Assembly (NCBI GenBank): GCA_036381035.1
Contig: DASVDQ010000084.1
Location: 1 to 54,349 of the forward strand
Direction: 5' to 3'
Origin: Trueperaceae bacterium
Lineage (GTDB): Bacteria > Deinococcota > Deinococci > Deinococcales > Trueperaceae
DNA length: 54,349 nucleotides
Shown here: piece by piece, positions 42,764-50,366 of the stretch
Layout of the letters: each line of letters starts with the position of its first letter
How positions within the stretch are numbered: position 1 is the stretch's first letter
Program-made: the position numbers and the translations under genes
The notes under the pieces: generated by a model
Told to the model about the DNA's origin: nothing
The model's database searches: none
What the model saw: the letters and a program-made list of their open reading frames with translations, nothing else

Positions 42764-43111
42764 ATGAGCCAGACCGCCACTATCAGGGTCGCAGACCTTA
42801 TCGGATCGTCGTTCGCGGTGGCTACGGACGACGCCATGAGGGTTCACGAGGTCATAAAGGAGAAGCTTCAGAAGGGTGAGGTGGTGACCCTGTCATTCGA
42901 GGGCATCGACATGCTCACCACCTCCTTCGTGAACCCCTGCATAGCCTACCTATACAGGACCTTCCCAGCTGAAGTGATTGAGAAGCGGTTGAGGTTCGAA
43001 GGCGTCTTCCCTGAGGACAAGGAGAAGATCGACCGGGCCAAGGAGCGTGGCCGGGAGTTCTACTCCGACCCGGCTCTATTCGAGTCGCTATTGGTGGCCT
43101 CCGATCACTAG
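42764..43111 (+). CDS. STAS-like domain protein, DUF4325 family
   Basis: 115 residues, a full-length single domain. VRVADLIGSSFAVATDD-like opening (here IRVADLIGSSFAVATDD), a helix EVIKEKLQKGE, the strand VVTLSFEGIDMLTTSFVNPCIAYLY, which is the DUF4325 hallmark and corresponds to the SpoIIAA loop with its phosphorylatable Ser/Thr (here TTS), and a C-terminal helix. Such proteins are thought to act as phosphorylatable partners of GHKL proteins. ATG at 42764 with GGAGG upstream; the PIN gene starts 2 nt after its stop. Confidence 0.8.
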   Translation: MSQTATIRVADLIGSSFAVATDDAMRVHEVIKEKLQKGEVVTLSFEGIDMLTTSFVNPCIAYLYRTFPAEVIEKRLRFEGVFPEDKEKIDRAKERGREFYSDPALFESLLVASDH

Positions 43112-43113
43112 CA

Positions 43114-43680
43114 GTGTCGGTTCGGACGGTCCGTAGCTATCGCTTCTCGAGAAGCGATGAGGTCGTTCTGGATACCAATGTCCTTGTTTTCGTATTTGCG
43201 GCGAGCTACAACATCGAACCCGATCACACTCGCCGGGGCTCCCCTTACACGAAGGCGTACAACGAGCTGCTTGTCCGCAGGGCGCAAATCATCCTTCTCG
43301 ACGTCGTCTTGGCGGAGTTCTTCGGGGTAATGGAGGCTATGGCGTCTCGCCACTGGTACAAAGTTGGCGGTGGGAGGAACCTGATTCCCGTCGAGGAGTG
43401 GCAGGAGCGCAAGCAGTTTCGCCGCAAAGGCCCGTACCCGACTCTCCTCAAAGAGTTCCGCCAGGCGACGGCCGACATCTTGAAGCACGCGCGGTTCGAG
43501 AAGGTCGCTTTAGACGAGACCTCGATCGGTCAGGTCCTGGCTGATGTGGAAGCGAAGCGAATCGGCATCAACGACGTCCTTATCGCCCGTCATTGCGAGA
43601 CGTCGGGTAGGGTCCTCTTGACTAGCGACGCCGATATGCTTCAGTTCCAAGACCGCATAGACATCGTTCACGGCGCCTAG
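43114..43680 (+). CDS. PIN-domain nuclease of the GHKL-STAS cassette
   Basis: 188 residues. The PIN acidic residues are all present: D20 in VVLDTNVL, E68 in LAEFFGVM, D154 in GINDVLIARH and D172 in LLTSDADM, so a Mg2+-dependent RNase (or DNase) is expected. Helices with many basic residues (about 95-130) may contact RNA. GTG at 43114, 2 nt after the STAS stop, so co-translated. There is no VapB-like antitoxin gene beside it; the STAS/GHKL pair holds that position. G+C is near 50 percent in its first part, the lowest of any gene here. Confidence 0.82.
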   Translation: MSVRTVRSYRFSRSDEVVLDTNVLVFVFAASYNIEPDHTRRGSPYTKAYNELLVRRAQIILLDVVLAEFFGVMEAMASRHWYKVGGGRNLIPVEEWQERKQFRRKGPYPTLLKEFRQATADILKHARFEKVALDETSIGQVLADVEAKRIGINDVLIARHCETSGRVLLTSDADMLQFQDRIDIVHGA

Positions 43681-43955
43681 GGCTCCCACGTCCCCATGGC
43701 CCTGAATGTGTGACCCGACATGAGCGTGGGCTTCTCATCGCAGGACTCCCTCACATATCTGGCTATACGACCCTGGGACCGCACTTGGGTCACAGCCCGG
43801 GCCTGTGCGGGCGGAGGCCTCACGTAGACCCATACCGTCTAGTCGAGAGCCTATAGGAACGCCGCGGCTGGGGGCGAGCCGATATGCGGTGGGCTCTTGC
43901 GCGGACCACCGCCGCCGATGCCGAACATCTCCCGGTGCCGCCTCGCCGGCGGCGC

Positions 43956-43961
43956 TAGGTT
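43956..43961 (+). promoter_or_regulatory. -10 element TAGGTT before the sbcD-like gene
   Basis: TAGGTT ends 9 nt before the ATG at 43971; no Shine-Dalgarno sequence lies between. The rest of the 290-base gap after the PIN gene shows no gene. Confidence 0.4.
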
Positions 43962-43970
43962 GGGTCCACC

Positions 43971-45245
43971 ATGAAACTGCTCTGCGCGGCTGACCTCCAC
44001 CTCGGTCGGCAACCGAGCCGGCTCCCCCGGCACCCAAGCGACCTGGCAGACCGCCTCAGGCCCGCCGCGGCGTGGCGGCGCCTGGTGGACACGGCGGTCG
44101 CTGAGGGCGTGACGGCGGTGCTGCTGGCCGGCGACGTCGTGGAGGACGAGCACGACTACTTCGAGGCGTTCGCCGACCTCAGGCGCGGCGCGCAGGACCT
44201 GGCCGACGCGGGCATCCGCCTCCTGGCCGTGGCGGGCAACCACGACGTCGGGGTGCTGCCGCGGCTCGCTCGGGCCGTCCCGGCCGTGACGGTCCTCGGC
44301 GAGGGGGGCCGCTGGGAGGCGGTGACGCTGGAGGCGGGCCGCGCGAAGGCCAACGTCGTCGGCTGGTCGTGGCCCGACAGGCAGGTGACGGAGTCGCCGC
44401 TCGGCGGCCTCGCGGACGGCCTCGCCGCGCTACCCCCCGCGCCCACGCTCGCGCTGCTCCACTGCGACCTGGACCAGTCGCGCAGCCCCTACGCCCCCGT
44501 CAGCCGCGCCGACCTCGCGGGCGCGCCAGTCGACGCCTGGCTCCTCGGGCACGTGCACAAGCCCTCGTTCTCCGCCGACGCCAGCGGCCGCTGGTGCGGC
44601 TACCTCGGCAGCACCTTCGGGGCCGACCCGGGCGAGGAGGGGCCGCGCGGCGCCTGGCTCGTCACGGTCGGCGCGGGCGTCGAGGCGCGTCTCGTGCCGC
44701 TGTCGCCGCTGCTGTTCGACACCGTAGAGGTGGACGTCACCGGCGCGGAGGCGCCTGCCGGCGTCAGCGAGCTCGTCACCGACGCCCTCGAGGCGCACGG
44801 CGAGGAGCTCGCGGGCTGGGGCGAGAACCGGCCGCTCGCCGTCGGGGTCAGGCTGCGCGTCGTCGGGCGCCACCGCCTGCGGGCCGAGATCGCGGACCAC
44901 CTCGCCGAGGAGGACCCGCGCGAGCTCGACGCGACGTTCGCGGGCGCCCGGTACTTCGTCCACGACGTCTCGTTCGAGGTCTACCCGCCTATCGACGTCG
45001 CGGCCGTCGCCGGCTCGGAGGGGCCTCGCGCCCTCATGGCGCGGCGCCTGCTGCTCCTCGACGGGCCGCCGTGCGAGGAGAGGACGGCGCTCATCGCGGG
45101 TGCCCGCGAGGCCATGCTCGAGGCCGCCGGGCAGAGGGACTACAAGGGCCTGGAGCCGCCGGAGCTCGACGACGAGGCCGTCGCCGCCACACTGCGCCGC
45201 GCCGCGTCGCGCCTGCTGGCGGAGATGATGGAGATGCGGGCGTGA
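43971..45245 (+). CDS. SbcD/YhaO-like metallophosphoesterase (DNA repair exonuclease family)
   Basis: 424 residues. The five metallophosphatase blocks are seen: DLHLG (8-12), GDVVED, GNHD, HCDLD and GHVHKP, so a two-metal (Mn2+) nuclease is expected. The C-terminal half (about 235-424) is the capping and ATPase-binding region. It overlaps the next gene by 4 nt (GTGA) and surely forms a complex with it, as SbcD with SbcC or YhaO with YhaN. Likely role: processing of DNA ends or hairpins. Confidence 0.9.
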   Translation: MKLLCAADLHLGRQPSRLPRHPSDLADRLRPAAAWRRLVDTAVAEGVTAVLLAGDVVEDEHDYFEAFADLRRGAQDLADAGIRLLAVAGNHDVGVLPRLARAVPAVTVLGEGGRWEAVTLEAGRAKANVVGWSWPDRQVTESPLGGLADGLAALPPAPTLALLHCDLDQSRSPYAPVSRADLAGAPVDAWLLGHVHKPSFSADASGRWCGYLGSTFGADPGEEGPRGAWLVTVGAGVEARLVPLSPLLFDTVEVDVTGAEAPAGVSELVTDALEAHGEELAGWGENRPLAVGVRLRVVGRHRLRAEIADHLAEEDPRELDATFAGARYFVHDVSFEVYPPIDVAAVAGSEGPRALMARRLLLLDGPPCEERTALIAGAREAMLEAAGQRDYKGLEPPELDDEAVAATLRRAASRLLAEMMEMRA

Positions 45246-48208
45246 GGCTCGAGTCAGTCCACGTGAGCACGCTCGACGGCCTCAACGGCCCGCTCGAGGC
45301 CCGCGGCTTCGTCCCCGGCGTGAACGTCGTCGTGGGGCCCAACGCCTCGGGCAAGTCGAGCCTCATAAGGGCCCTGCGCGCGGTCCTCTACCCAGGCGGC
45401 GAGGACGGCCTCGTCGAGGTCAGGCTCGGCCTCGTCGCCGACGACGGCTCGCCGCTCCTGGCCCACCGGCTGGGAGAGGGCGTCACGTGGCTGCGCGCGG
45501 GCCGCGAGGCGAGCGCGCCCCGCCTGCCGTCGCCGGACGTGCTCGGCGCCTACGTGCTGGAGCTCGAGGACCTCGTCGCGGGACGCGACGGACGACACAA
45601 GGGGGGCAGGGGCTCGGTGGACGAGCACATCGCCGAGCGCCTCCAGCTCGAGCTCACGGGCGGGGTCGACTTCCAGGCGCTGCGCAAGGGGCTGGGCACG
45701 CCCGGCAAGGGCGTCCGCACCTACGCCGCCGACCTCAGGAAGGCCGAGAAGGAGCTCTCTGACCTCAGGCGCGAGCTCTCGCGCCTCCACGAGCAGGAGG
45801 AGGCGCTGGGCGCGCAGGAGGAGCTGCTCGAGGCCCAGCGGAGGCTCGCCGCGCGCGGGGCCGCCGTGCGCGCGGCGCGCGACCTCGCGGCGGCCGTGGC
45901 GGAGGCCGCCGCCGCGGCGGCGACGCTGCGCGACCTGCCGCCCGCGCTGGCCGAGCTCGTGCCCAGCGACGTCGAAGCCGTCGAGGAGTTCGCCCGCGAC
46001 CTGCGCGCCGCTCTCGAGGAGGCCGAGGAGAGGAGGCGTCGCCTGCGGGAGGCCGAGGACGTGGCGCGCGGCGGCAGGCTTCCGGCCGTGCTCACGCTGG
46101 CGTCCGCGCGGGAGCACGTCGCGCTGGCGGAGGAGCTGTGCGAGCTGCACGAGCAGGCGGCGGCCACGGCCGCGGACCTCGCCGACCAGCGCGACGCCGT
46201 CGCGGAGTCGTGGCGCCACATGGGCGGCGTCGCCGGCCACGCAGGCGCCGAGCGCATCGACCGCGCCGCGGTCGACGGCGCCGCGTCGGCGGCGCTGGAC
46301 GTCCACGCCGCCGGGCTGGAGGAGGAGAGGCTCTCGCGCCGGCTGCGCGAGGTCGAGGAGCGCCTCTCGGCGCTCGACGAGCCCTTCGCGGCGGAGCGCG
46401 TCCCGGCGCAGCGCCGCGCCGCGCATGAGCTCGCGCGTTGGCTCGAGCTGCCGCCGCCGGCGCCGAGGCTGCCCGGCTGGGCGTGGGGCGTGACCCTGGC
46501 GCTGGCGGCAGCGGCGCTCGCCGCCGCCCAGCTCCTGCCCGCCCCGTGGCCCGCCGTCGGCGCCGGCGCTCTGCTGGTCTGGCTGCTCGTGGCGTTCGCC
46601 GTGTGGCGCCGTCCGCGCGCGCCCGGTCGCGACGTCGCCGACGCCGCGCTGAGCCGGGCGCTGGCCGCCGCCGGCGTATCACCGCCGGCCGAGCTGACGC
46701 ACGAGGCCGTCGCGCGCCTCCTCGCCGACGTCGTCGAGGCCGCCTCCGCGGCCGAGCGGAGGCGCGAGGAGCGCGAGAGGCTGGAGGAGCTGTCGGCTCG
46801 CCTGCGGGACGAGCTGGCCGAGGCGCAGCGCCGCCGCCAGGACGCCGCCGCGCACCTGGCGAGCCTCCGCGACGAGCACGGCTTCACGGCGCGTGGCGAC
46901 GCCGGCTTCGTCCAGTGGCTGGCGCTGGCCAGGGAGCACGCGCTGGGCCTCGTCAGGCTGCGCGGCCTGGAGGCCCGCCTGGGCGAGCTCGAGGCGCGCC
47001 GCGCGGCGGCCTGCTCCCGCGTGATCGACCACCTCGTCGCGGCTGGCGAGCCCGCGCGAGCCGACGAGGCGGCCACCGTGCTCCGCGAGCGCTGCCGACG
47101 CGTCTGCGACGCCGTCGCCGCCCGCGACGCCGCCGCGGCCAAGGTCGCGGAGCTGACGCAGGGCATCGAGGCGTCGCTGGCGAAGGCTGCCGCGGCCGCG
47201 CGGCGTCTGGCGGCCCTCTCCGAGAGGCTGGGCTACCGGCCGGAGGACCTAGAGGACGGCATCCCCGCGTCGGCCGAGGCGTGGACGCCGGAGCGGGTCG
47301 ACGGCCTGCGCCGGCACGTCGCGCGTCTAGTGAGCCTGCGCTCCGAGTACGAGCGCGCCCGCAAGCGCCTGGCCGACGCCGAGGCGCAGGCGGAGCTGTG
47401 CCGCGGCTCCCTGTCCCCGGAGCCCGAGCTCGTCGCGGCCGCGGAGGCCGGGGATCTCGCCGCCATCGACGCCGTCCAGGCCGAGGCCGAGCGGGCGGAG
47501 GCCGAGGTCAAGCGCCTCAGCGAGGCCATCGGCGCCCTCAAGGGCCGCCTCGAGACGGCGGGCAAGGAGCGCGCGCTGGAGCGGGCGGCGGCCGCCGCCC
47601 GCCGCGCGCGTGACGACCTCGAGGCGCACCGCGAGGCGCGCATGGAGCACGCCGCGGCGAGCTACCTCCTCGACGACGTGGAGGGCGAGCACGAGGCCGT
47701 GGCGAAGCCGGCGGCGCTGGAGCGGGCCAGGGAGTGGTTCGGCCGCGTCACCCGGGGCGACTTCGAGCTCACGTTCGAGAGGTCGTCGGCCGGGTGGCGC
47801 TTCGGCGCCGTCGACAGGCGCGACGGCGCGGCCGATCGGCACCTGAGTCTCGAGGAGCTCTCGACCGGCACGCGGGCACAGCTTCTGATCTCGGCGCGGC
47901 TGGCCTTCGCCCTCACCGCCGAGGAGGCGGCGACCGACGAGACCGTGGAGACCCTGCCGTTCGTGCTGGACGAGGCCCTCACGACGTCCGACCCCGTCAG
48001 GTTCGCCCAGGTCGCCGCGGCCGTCCTCGACGTCGTCGAGGCGTCGGGCAGGCAGTTCGTCTACCTGAGCGCGCGGCCGGAGGACGCCGAGCTGTGGCGG
48101 AAGGCGGCGGCGACGCGTCCCGGCGTGCCGCTCGCGGTCATCGACCTGGCGGGCAGCGCCGCCGCCGTCGAGCGGGCGACCGCGCCAAGCCGCCCGGGGC
48201 TGAACTGA
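45242..48208 (+). CDS. SbcC/YhaN-like AAA ATPase with coiled coils and a central membrane hairpin
   Basis: 988 residues. Walker A GPNASGKSS (about 33-41); ABC signature LSTGTRAQ and Walker B LPFVLDEAL near the C-terminus; between them long Arg/Glu/Ala coiled-coil segments. About residues 410-457 form two hydrophobic helices (WAWGVTLALAAAALAAAQLL and AVGAGALLVWLLVAFAVW) in place of a zinc hook, which is a feature of the YhaN branch and would tether the complex to the membrane. GTG start overlaps the nuclease gene stop. The partner is the upstream phosphoesterase. Confidence 0.9.
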   Translation: MRLESVHVSTLDGLNGPLEARGFVPGVNVVVGPNASGKSSLIRALRAVLYPGGEDGLVEVRLGLVADDGSPLLAHRLGEGVTWLRAGREASAPRLPSPDVLGAYVLELEDLVAGRDGRHKGGRGSVDEHIAERLQLELTGGVDFQALRKGLGTPGKGVRTYAADLRKAEKELSDLRRELSRLHEQEEALGAQEELLEAQRRLAARGAAVRAARDLAAAVAEAAAAAATLRDLPPALAELVPSDVEAVEEFARDLRAALEEAEERRRRLREAEDVARGGRLPAVLTLASAREHVALAEELCELHEQAAATAADLADQRDAVAESWRHMGGVAGHAGAERIDRAAVDGAASAALDVHAAGLEEERLSRRLREVEERLSALDEPFAAERVPAQRRAAHELARWLELPPPAPRLPGWAWGVTLALAAAALAAAQLLPAPWPAVGAGALLVWLLVAFAVWRRPRAPGRDVADAALSRALAAAGVSPPAELTHEAVARLLADVVEAASAAERRREERERLEELSARLRDELAEAQRRRQDAAAHLASLRDEHGFTARGDAGFVQWLALAREHALGLVRLRGLEARLGELEARRAAACSRVIDHLVAAGEPARADEAATVLRERCRRVCDAVAARDAAAAKVAELTQGIEASLAKAAAAARRLAALSERLGYRPEDLEDGIPASAEAWTPERVDGLRRHVARLVSLRSEYERARKRLADAEAQAELCRGSLSPEPELVAAAEAGDLAAIDAVQAEAERAEAEVKRLSEAIGALKGRLETAGKERALERAAAAARRARDDLEAHREARMEHAAASYLLDDVEGEHEAVAKPAALERAREWFGRVTRGDFELTFERSSAGWRFGAVDRRDGAADRHLSLEELSTGTRAQLLISARLAFALTAEEAATDETVETLPFVLDEALTTSDPVRFAQVAAAVLDVVEASGRQFVYLSARPEDAELWRKAAATRPGVPLAVIDLAGSAAAVERATAPSRPGLN

Positions 48209-48224
48209 GAGAGGCACTGCGCCC

Positions 48225-49238
48225 TCACTCGCCCGACCACGCCGCCGGCAGGCTGCGCTCGCCGGTGGCCAGGCGGCGCGCCAGCTCGGCCGCGGCGGCG
48301 ACGGGCGGGGCCGTCGACACGGTGAGCCGGGTGCCGGAGGGCAGCGCGCGCTCCAGGGGATCCACCAGGGCGGGGCCGGCACCGGCCACGCCGCCGGCGA
48401 GGGCGACGGGCATCAGCTGCCCGAGGCGGCCGCACACGACCGTGGCCAGGCGGGCGAGCTCGCGGCCGGCCTCGGCCAGCACCTCGCGCGCCACGGCGTC
48501 GCCGCGGGCCGCCGCGAGCGCCACGGCGGGCGTGAGGGAGGCGACCCGCGCGCGCCCGCCGCCGTACACGGCGTCGCGCACGGTGGGCCAGTCCGAGCCG
48601 CCCAGCGCGCCGAAGACCGCCGTCGCCAGACGCCCCGTGGGCGGCGCTCCCGCCTCGTCGGCGGCGCGCAGCAGGCGCTTGAGCGCCTCGCGGCCGATCC
48701 AGTAGCCGCCCCCGGCGTCGTCGATCAGGTAGCCGTGGCCGCCGGCGCGCACGATGGCGCCGTCGCTCGCCACGTGCACGGCCACGCTGCCCGTCCCGGC
48801 GTACACGAGCACCCCGGCGCCGGGCTCGAAGGCCGACAGGTACGCGGTCACGACGTCGCCCAGCACCGTCACCGCGCCATCGCCCAGGCCCAGTCGCTCG
48901 CGCAGGAACGCCTCGAGCCGGCGCGCCTGCGGCGAGCCCGTGTCGAGGCCGGTGACGCCCGCCACCACGCGCTGCGGCCGGGTGACGGTCAGCACCTCCT
49001 CGGCCAGGGCGCCGAGGTTGGCGAGCGCCGGGCTGGCCTCGCGGCCGAGCTCGATCGCCGACACGGGGCCCACGCGCCCCTGCGCCACCGGCGAGCCGTC
49101 GACGCCGAGGAGCAGCCACCGCGCGCTCGAGCCGCCGGCGTCGATGCCGAGGACCGGGGCGCCCGCGCCGGTGCCCTCGCCGCGCGTCTCCCCCTCGGCC
49201 ACGGCACCGCCCTGGGCCCCGAGCACCGGAGCCGTCAC
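48225..49238 (-). CDS. BadF/BadG/BcrA/BcrD-type kinase (N-acetylglucosamine/MurNAc kinase-like)
   Basis: 337 residues. ASKHA fold: phosphate-1 VLGIDAGGSSARWLLLG (about 29-45), GVTGLDTGS, phosphate-2 VLVYAGTGSVAVH, GGHGYLIDDAGGGYWIGREAL (the family signature region, in parts) and adenosine motif VALAGGVAGAG. The family includes eukaryotic NAGK and bacterial MurK/NagK, which phosphorylate GlcNAc and MurNAc. In this window it would supply GlcNAc-6-P or MurNAc-6-P for MurQ. The GTG at 49238 overlaps the LysR stop, so the two are co-translated; the N-terminal 27 residues are a low-complexity extension. Confidence 0.88.
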   Translation of the reverse strand: MTAPVLGAQGGAVAEGETRGEGTGAGAPVLGIDAGGSSARWLLLGVDGSPVAQGRVGPVSAIELGREASPALANLGALAEEVLTVTRPQRVVAGVTGLDTGSPQARRLEAFLRERLGLGDGAVTVLGDVVTAYLSAFEPGAGVLVYAGTGSVAVHVASDGAIVRAGGHGYLIDDAGGGYWIGREALKRLLRAADEAGAPPTGRLATAVFGALGGSDWPTVRDAVYGGGRARVASLTPAVALAAARGDAVAREVLAEAGRELARLATVVCGRLGQLMPVALAGGVAGAGPALVDPLERALPSGTRLTVSTAPPVAAAAELARRLATGERSLPAAWSGE

Positions 49239-50149
49239 GGCGCCGCCGGTCCCGAAGCCACCGGCACCAGCCTGGCGAGGCCCAGGGCGGCCCGCACCTC
49301 GTCGGCGACGGCGGGCGGCAGGCGGTCTGAGACGACGAGCCGTGGGCGCAACGCCCCGGGCGGTCCGAGGCGGACCGCCGTCAGCCAGCCGGCGGCGACC
49401 TCGGCCTCGAACGCAGACGCCAGGCCCACGCCGAGGCCGGCGCCGGCGCTCACGGCGTAGCGCACGGCCGCGGCGCTGCCGAGGGTAGCCACGCGCGCCG
49501 GCTCGAGCCCCAGCGCCCGCAGCTCGGCGCGGGCGCGCCCCGCCACCTCGCTGCCCTCCGGCGGCAGTAGCAGCGTGGCCTCGCGCACGGCGACGGGGTC
49601 GACCTCGCCGTCCAGGAGGAGCCGCGCGCCCGCCGGGGCGACGAGCACGAGGTCATCGGCTGGGAGGTCCTCGGTCCGCAGGCCGGGCTCGGCGCCGGCG
49701 GGCGCCCACAGCACCGCGGCGGCGTCACGGTCGCCGCGCCTGACGGCCTCGACGAGGTCCCGGGACCACGCCTCCTCCACGTCGAGCGAGGTGTCGGGCC
49801 CGGCCAGGGTCGCGAGCCGGCCGGCCAGTCGCGGCGCGAGGTCCGGGTCGAGCCCGAGGCGGAGCGGCGCGCCGGAGAGCGACCCGGCGGCGAGCCAGCG
49901 CGCGGCGCCCTGGAGGGCGGCGCGCGCCTCGCGGGCGAACGGCAGCAGGCGCTCCCCGACGGGCGTGAGCTTAGTGCCCGTGGCGGTGCGCATGGTCAGG
50001 GGCTCAGGCGTCAGCCGCTGCAGCGCGGCGATGCGCCGGCTCACCGACGACTGCCCGATGCCGAGGAGCTCGGCCGCGGCGCTCTCGCTGCCGGTCTCGT
50101 GCAGCGTGAGCAGGGTGATGAGCGGTTCGGCGTCCGGCAGCTCGGCCAC
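49235..50149 (-). CDS. LysR family transcriptional regulator
   Basis: 304 residues from the GTG at 50149. Helix-turn-helix: LHETGSESAAAELLGIGQSSVSRRIAALQ (about 16-44, in parts), then TKLTPVGERLLPFAREA and a periplasmic-binding-protein-like effector domain. The GTG is chosen because it gives the standard LysR length and N-terminus and has CATAAT 6 nt upstream; ATG codons at 50164 and 50173 are alternatives. It is coupled to the sugar kinase downstream and divergent from the persulfide dioxygenase; a palindrome lies at its promoter. Confidence 0.88.
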   Translation of the reverse strand: MAELPDAEPLITLLTLHETGSESAAAELLGIGQSSVSRRIAALQRLTPEPLTMRTATGTKLTPVGERLLPFAREARAALQGAARWLAAGSLSGAPLRLGLDPDLAPRLAGRLATLAGPDTSLDVEEAWSRDLVEAVRRGDRDAAAVLWAPAGAEPGLRTEDLPADDLVLVAPAGARLLLDGEVDPVAVREATLLLPPEGSEVAGRARAELRALGLEPARVATLGSAAAVRYAVSAGAGLGVGLASAFEAEVAAGWLTAVRLGPPGALRPRLVVSDRLPPAVADEVRAALGLARLVPVASGPAAP

Positions 50150-50155
50150 GCGGCC

Positions 50156-50174
50156 ATTATGCATGAAGCGCATA
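50156..50174 (-). promoter_or_regulatory. LysR-type palindrome over the lysR -10 region
   Basis: TATGC-N7-GCATA (50158-50174) is a perfect inverted repeat of the T-N11-A kind bound by LysR proteins. The minus-strand -10-like CATAAT (50156-50161) overlaps its edge, 6 nt before the GTG at 50149, so autorepression is likely. Confidence 0.5.
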
Positions 50175-50366
50175 CTGTGGCGCGCGGCGTTCGTCCAGCC
50201 ACCTATCGCGCGGCGCCGCCTGGTTAGAGTGTCTCGCCCGCCGCCGGCGGTCGGGCTGGTCCATCGGACCAAGGGGCCGGCCGGAGGGCGCCCCCAGGTC
50301 CGACGGACCGGTCGAGGAGCGCACGGCCGGGCTCGCCGCCTCGGTGCGCGGTCTGTCGGGAGGGTG

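Noticed and set aside
43681-43970. Direct repeats or attachment sites bordering the low-GC cassette
   Set aside because: I compared the gap after the PIN gene with the one before the GHKL gene by eye and found no convincing matching repeat; no integrase or tRNA is near.
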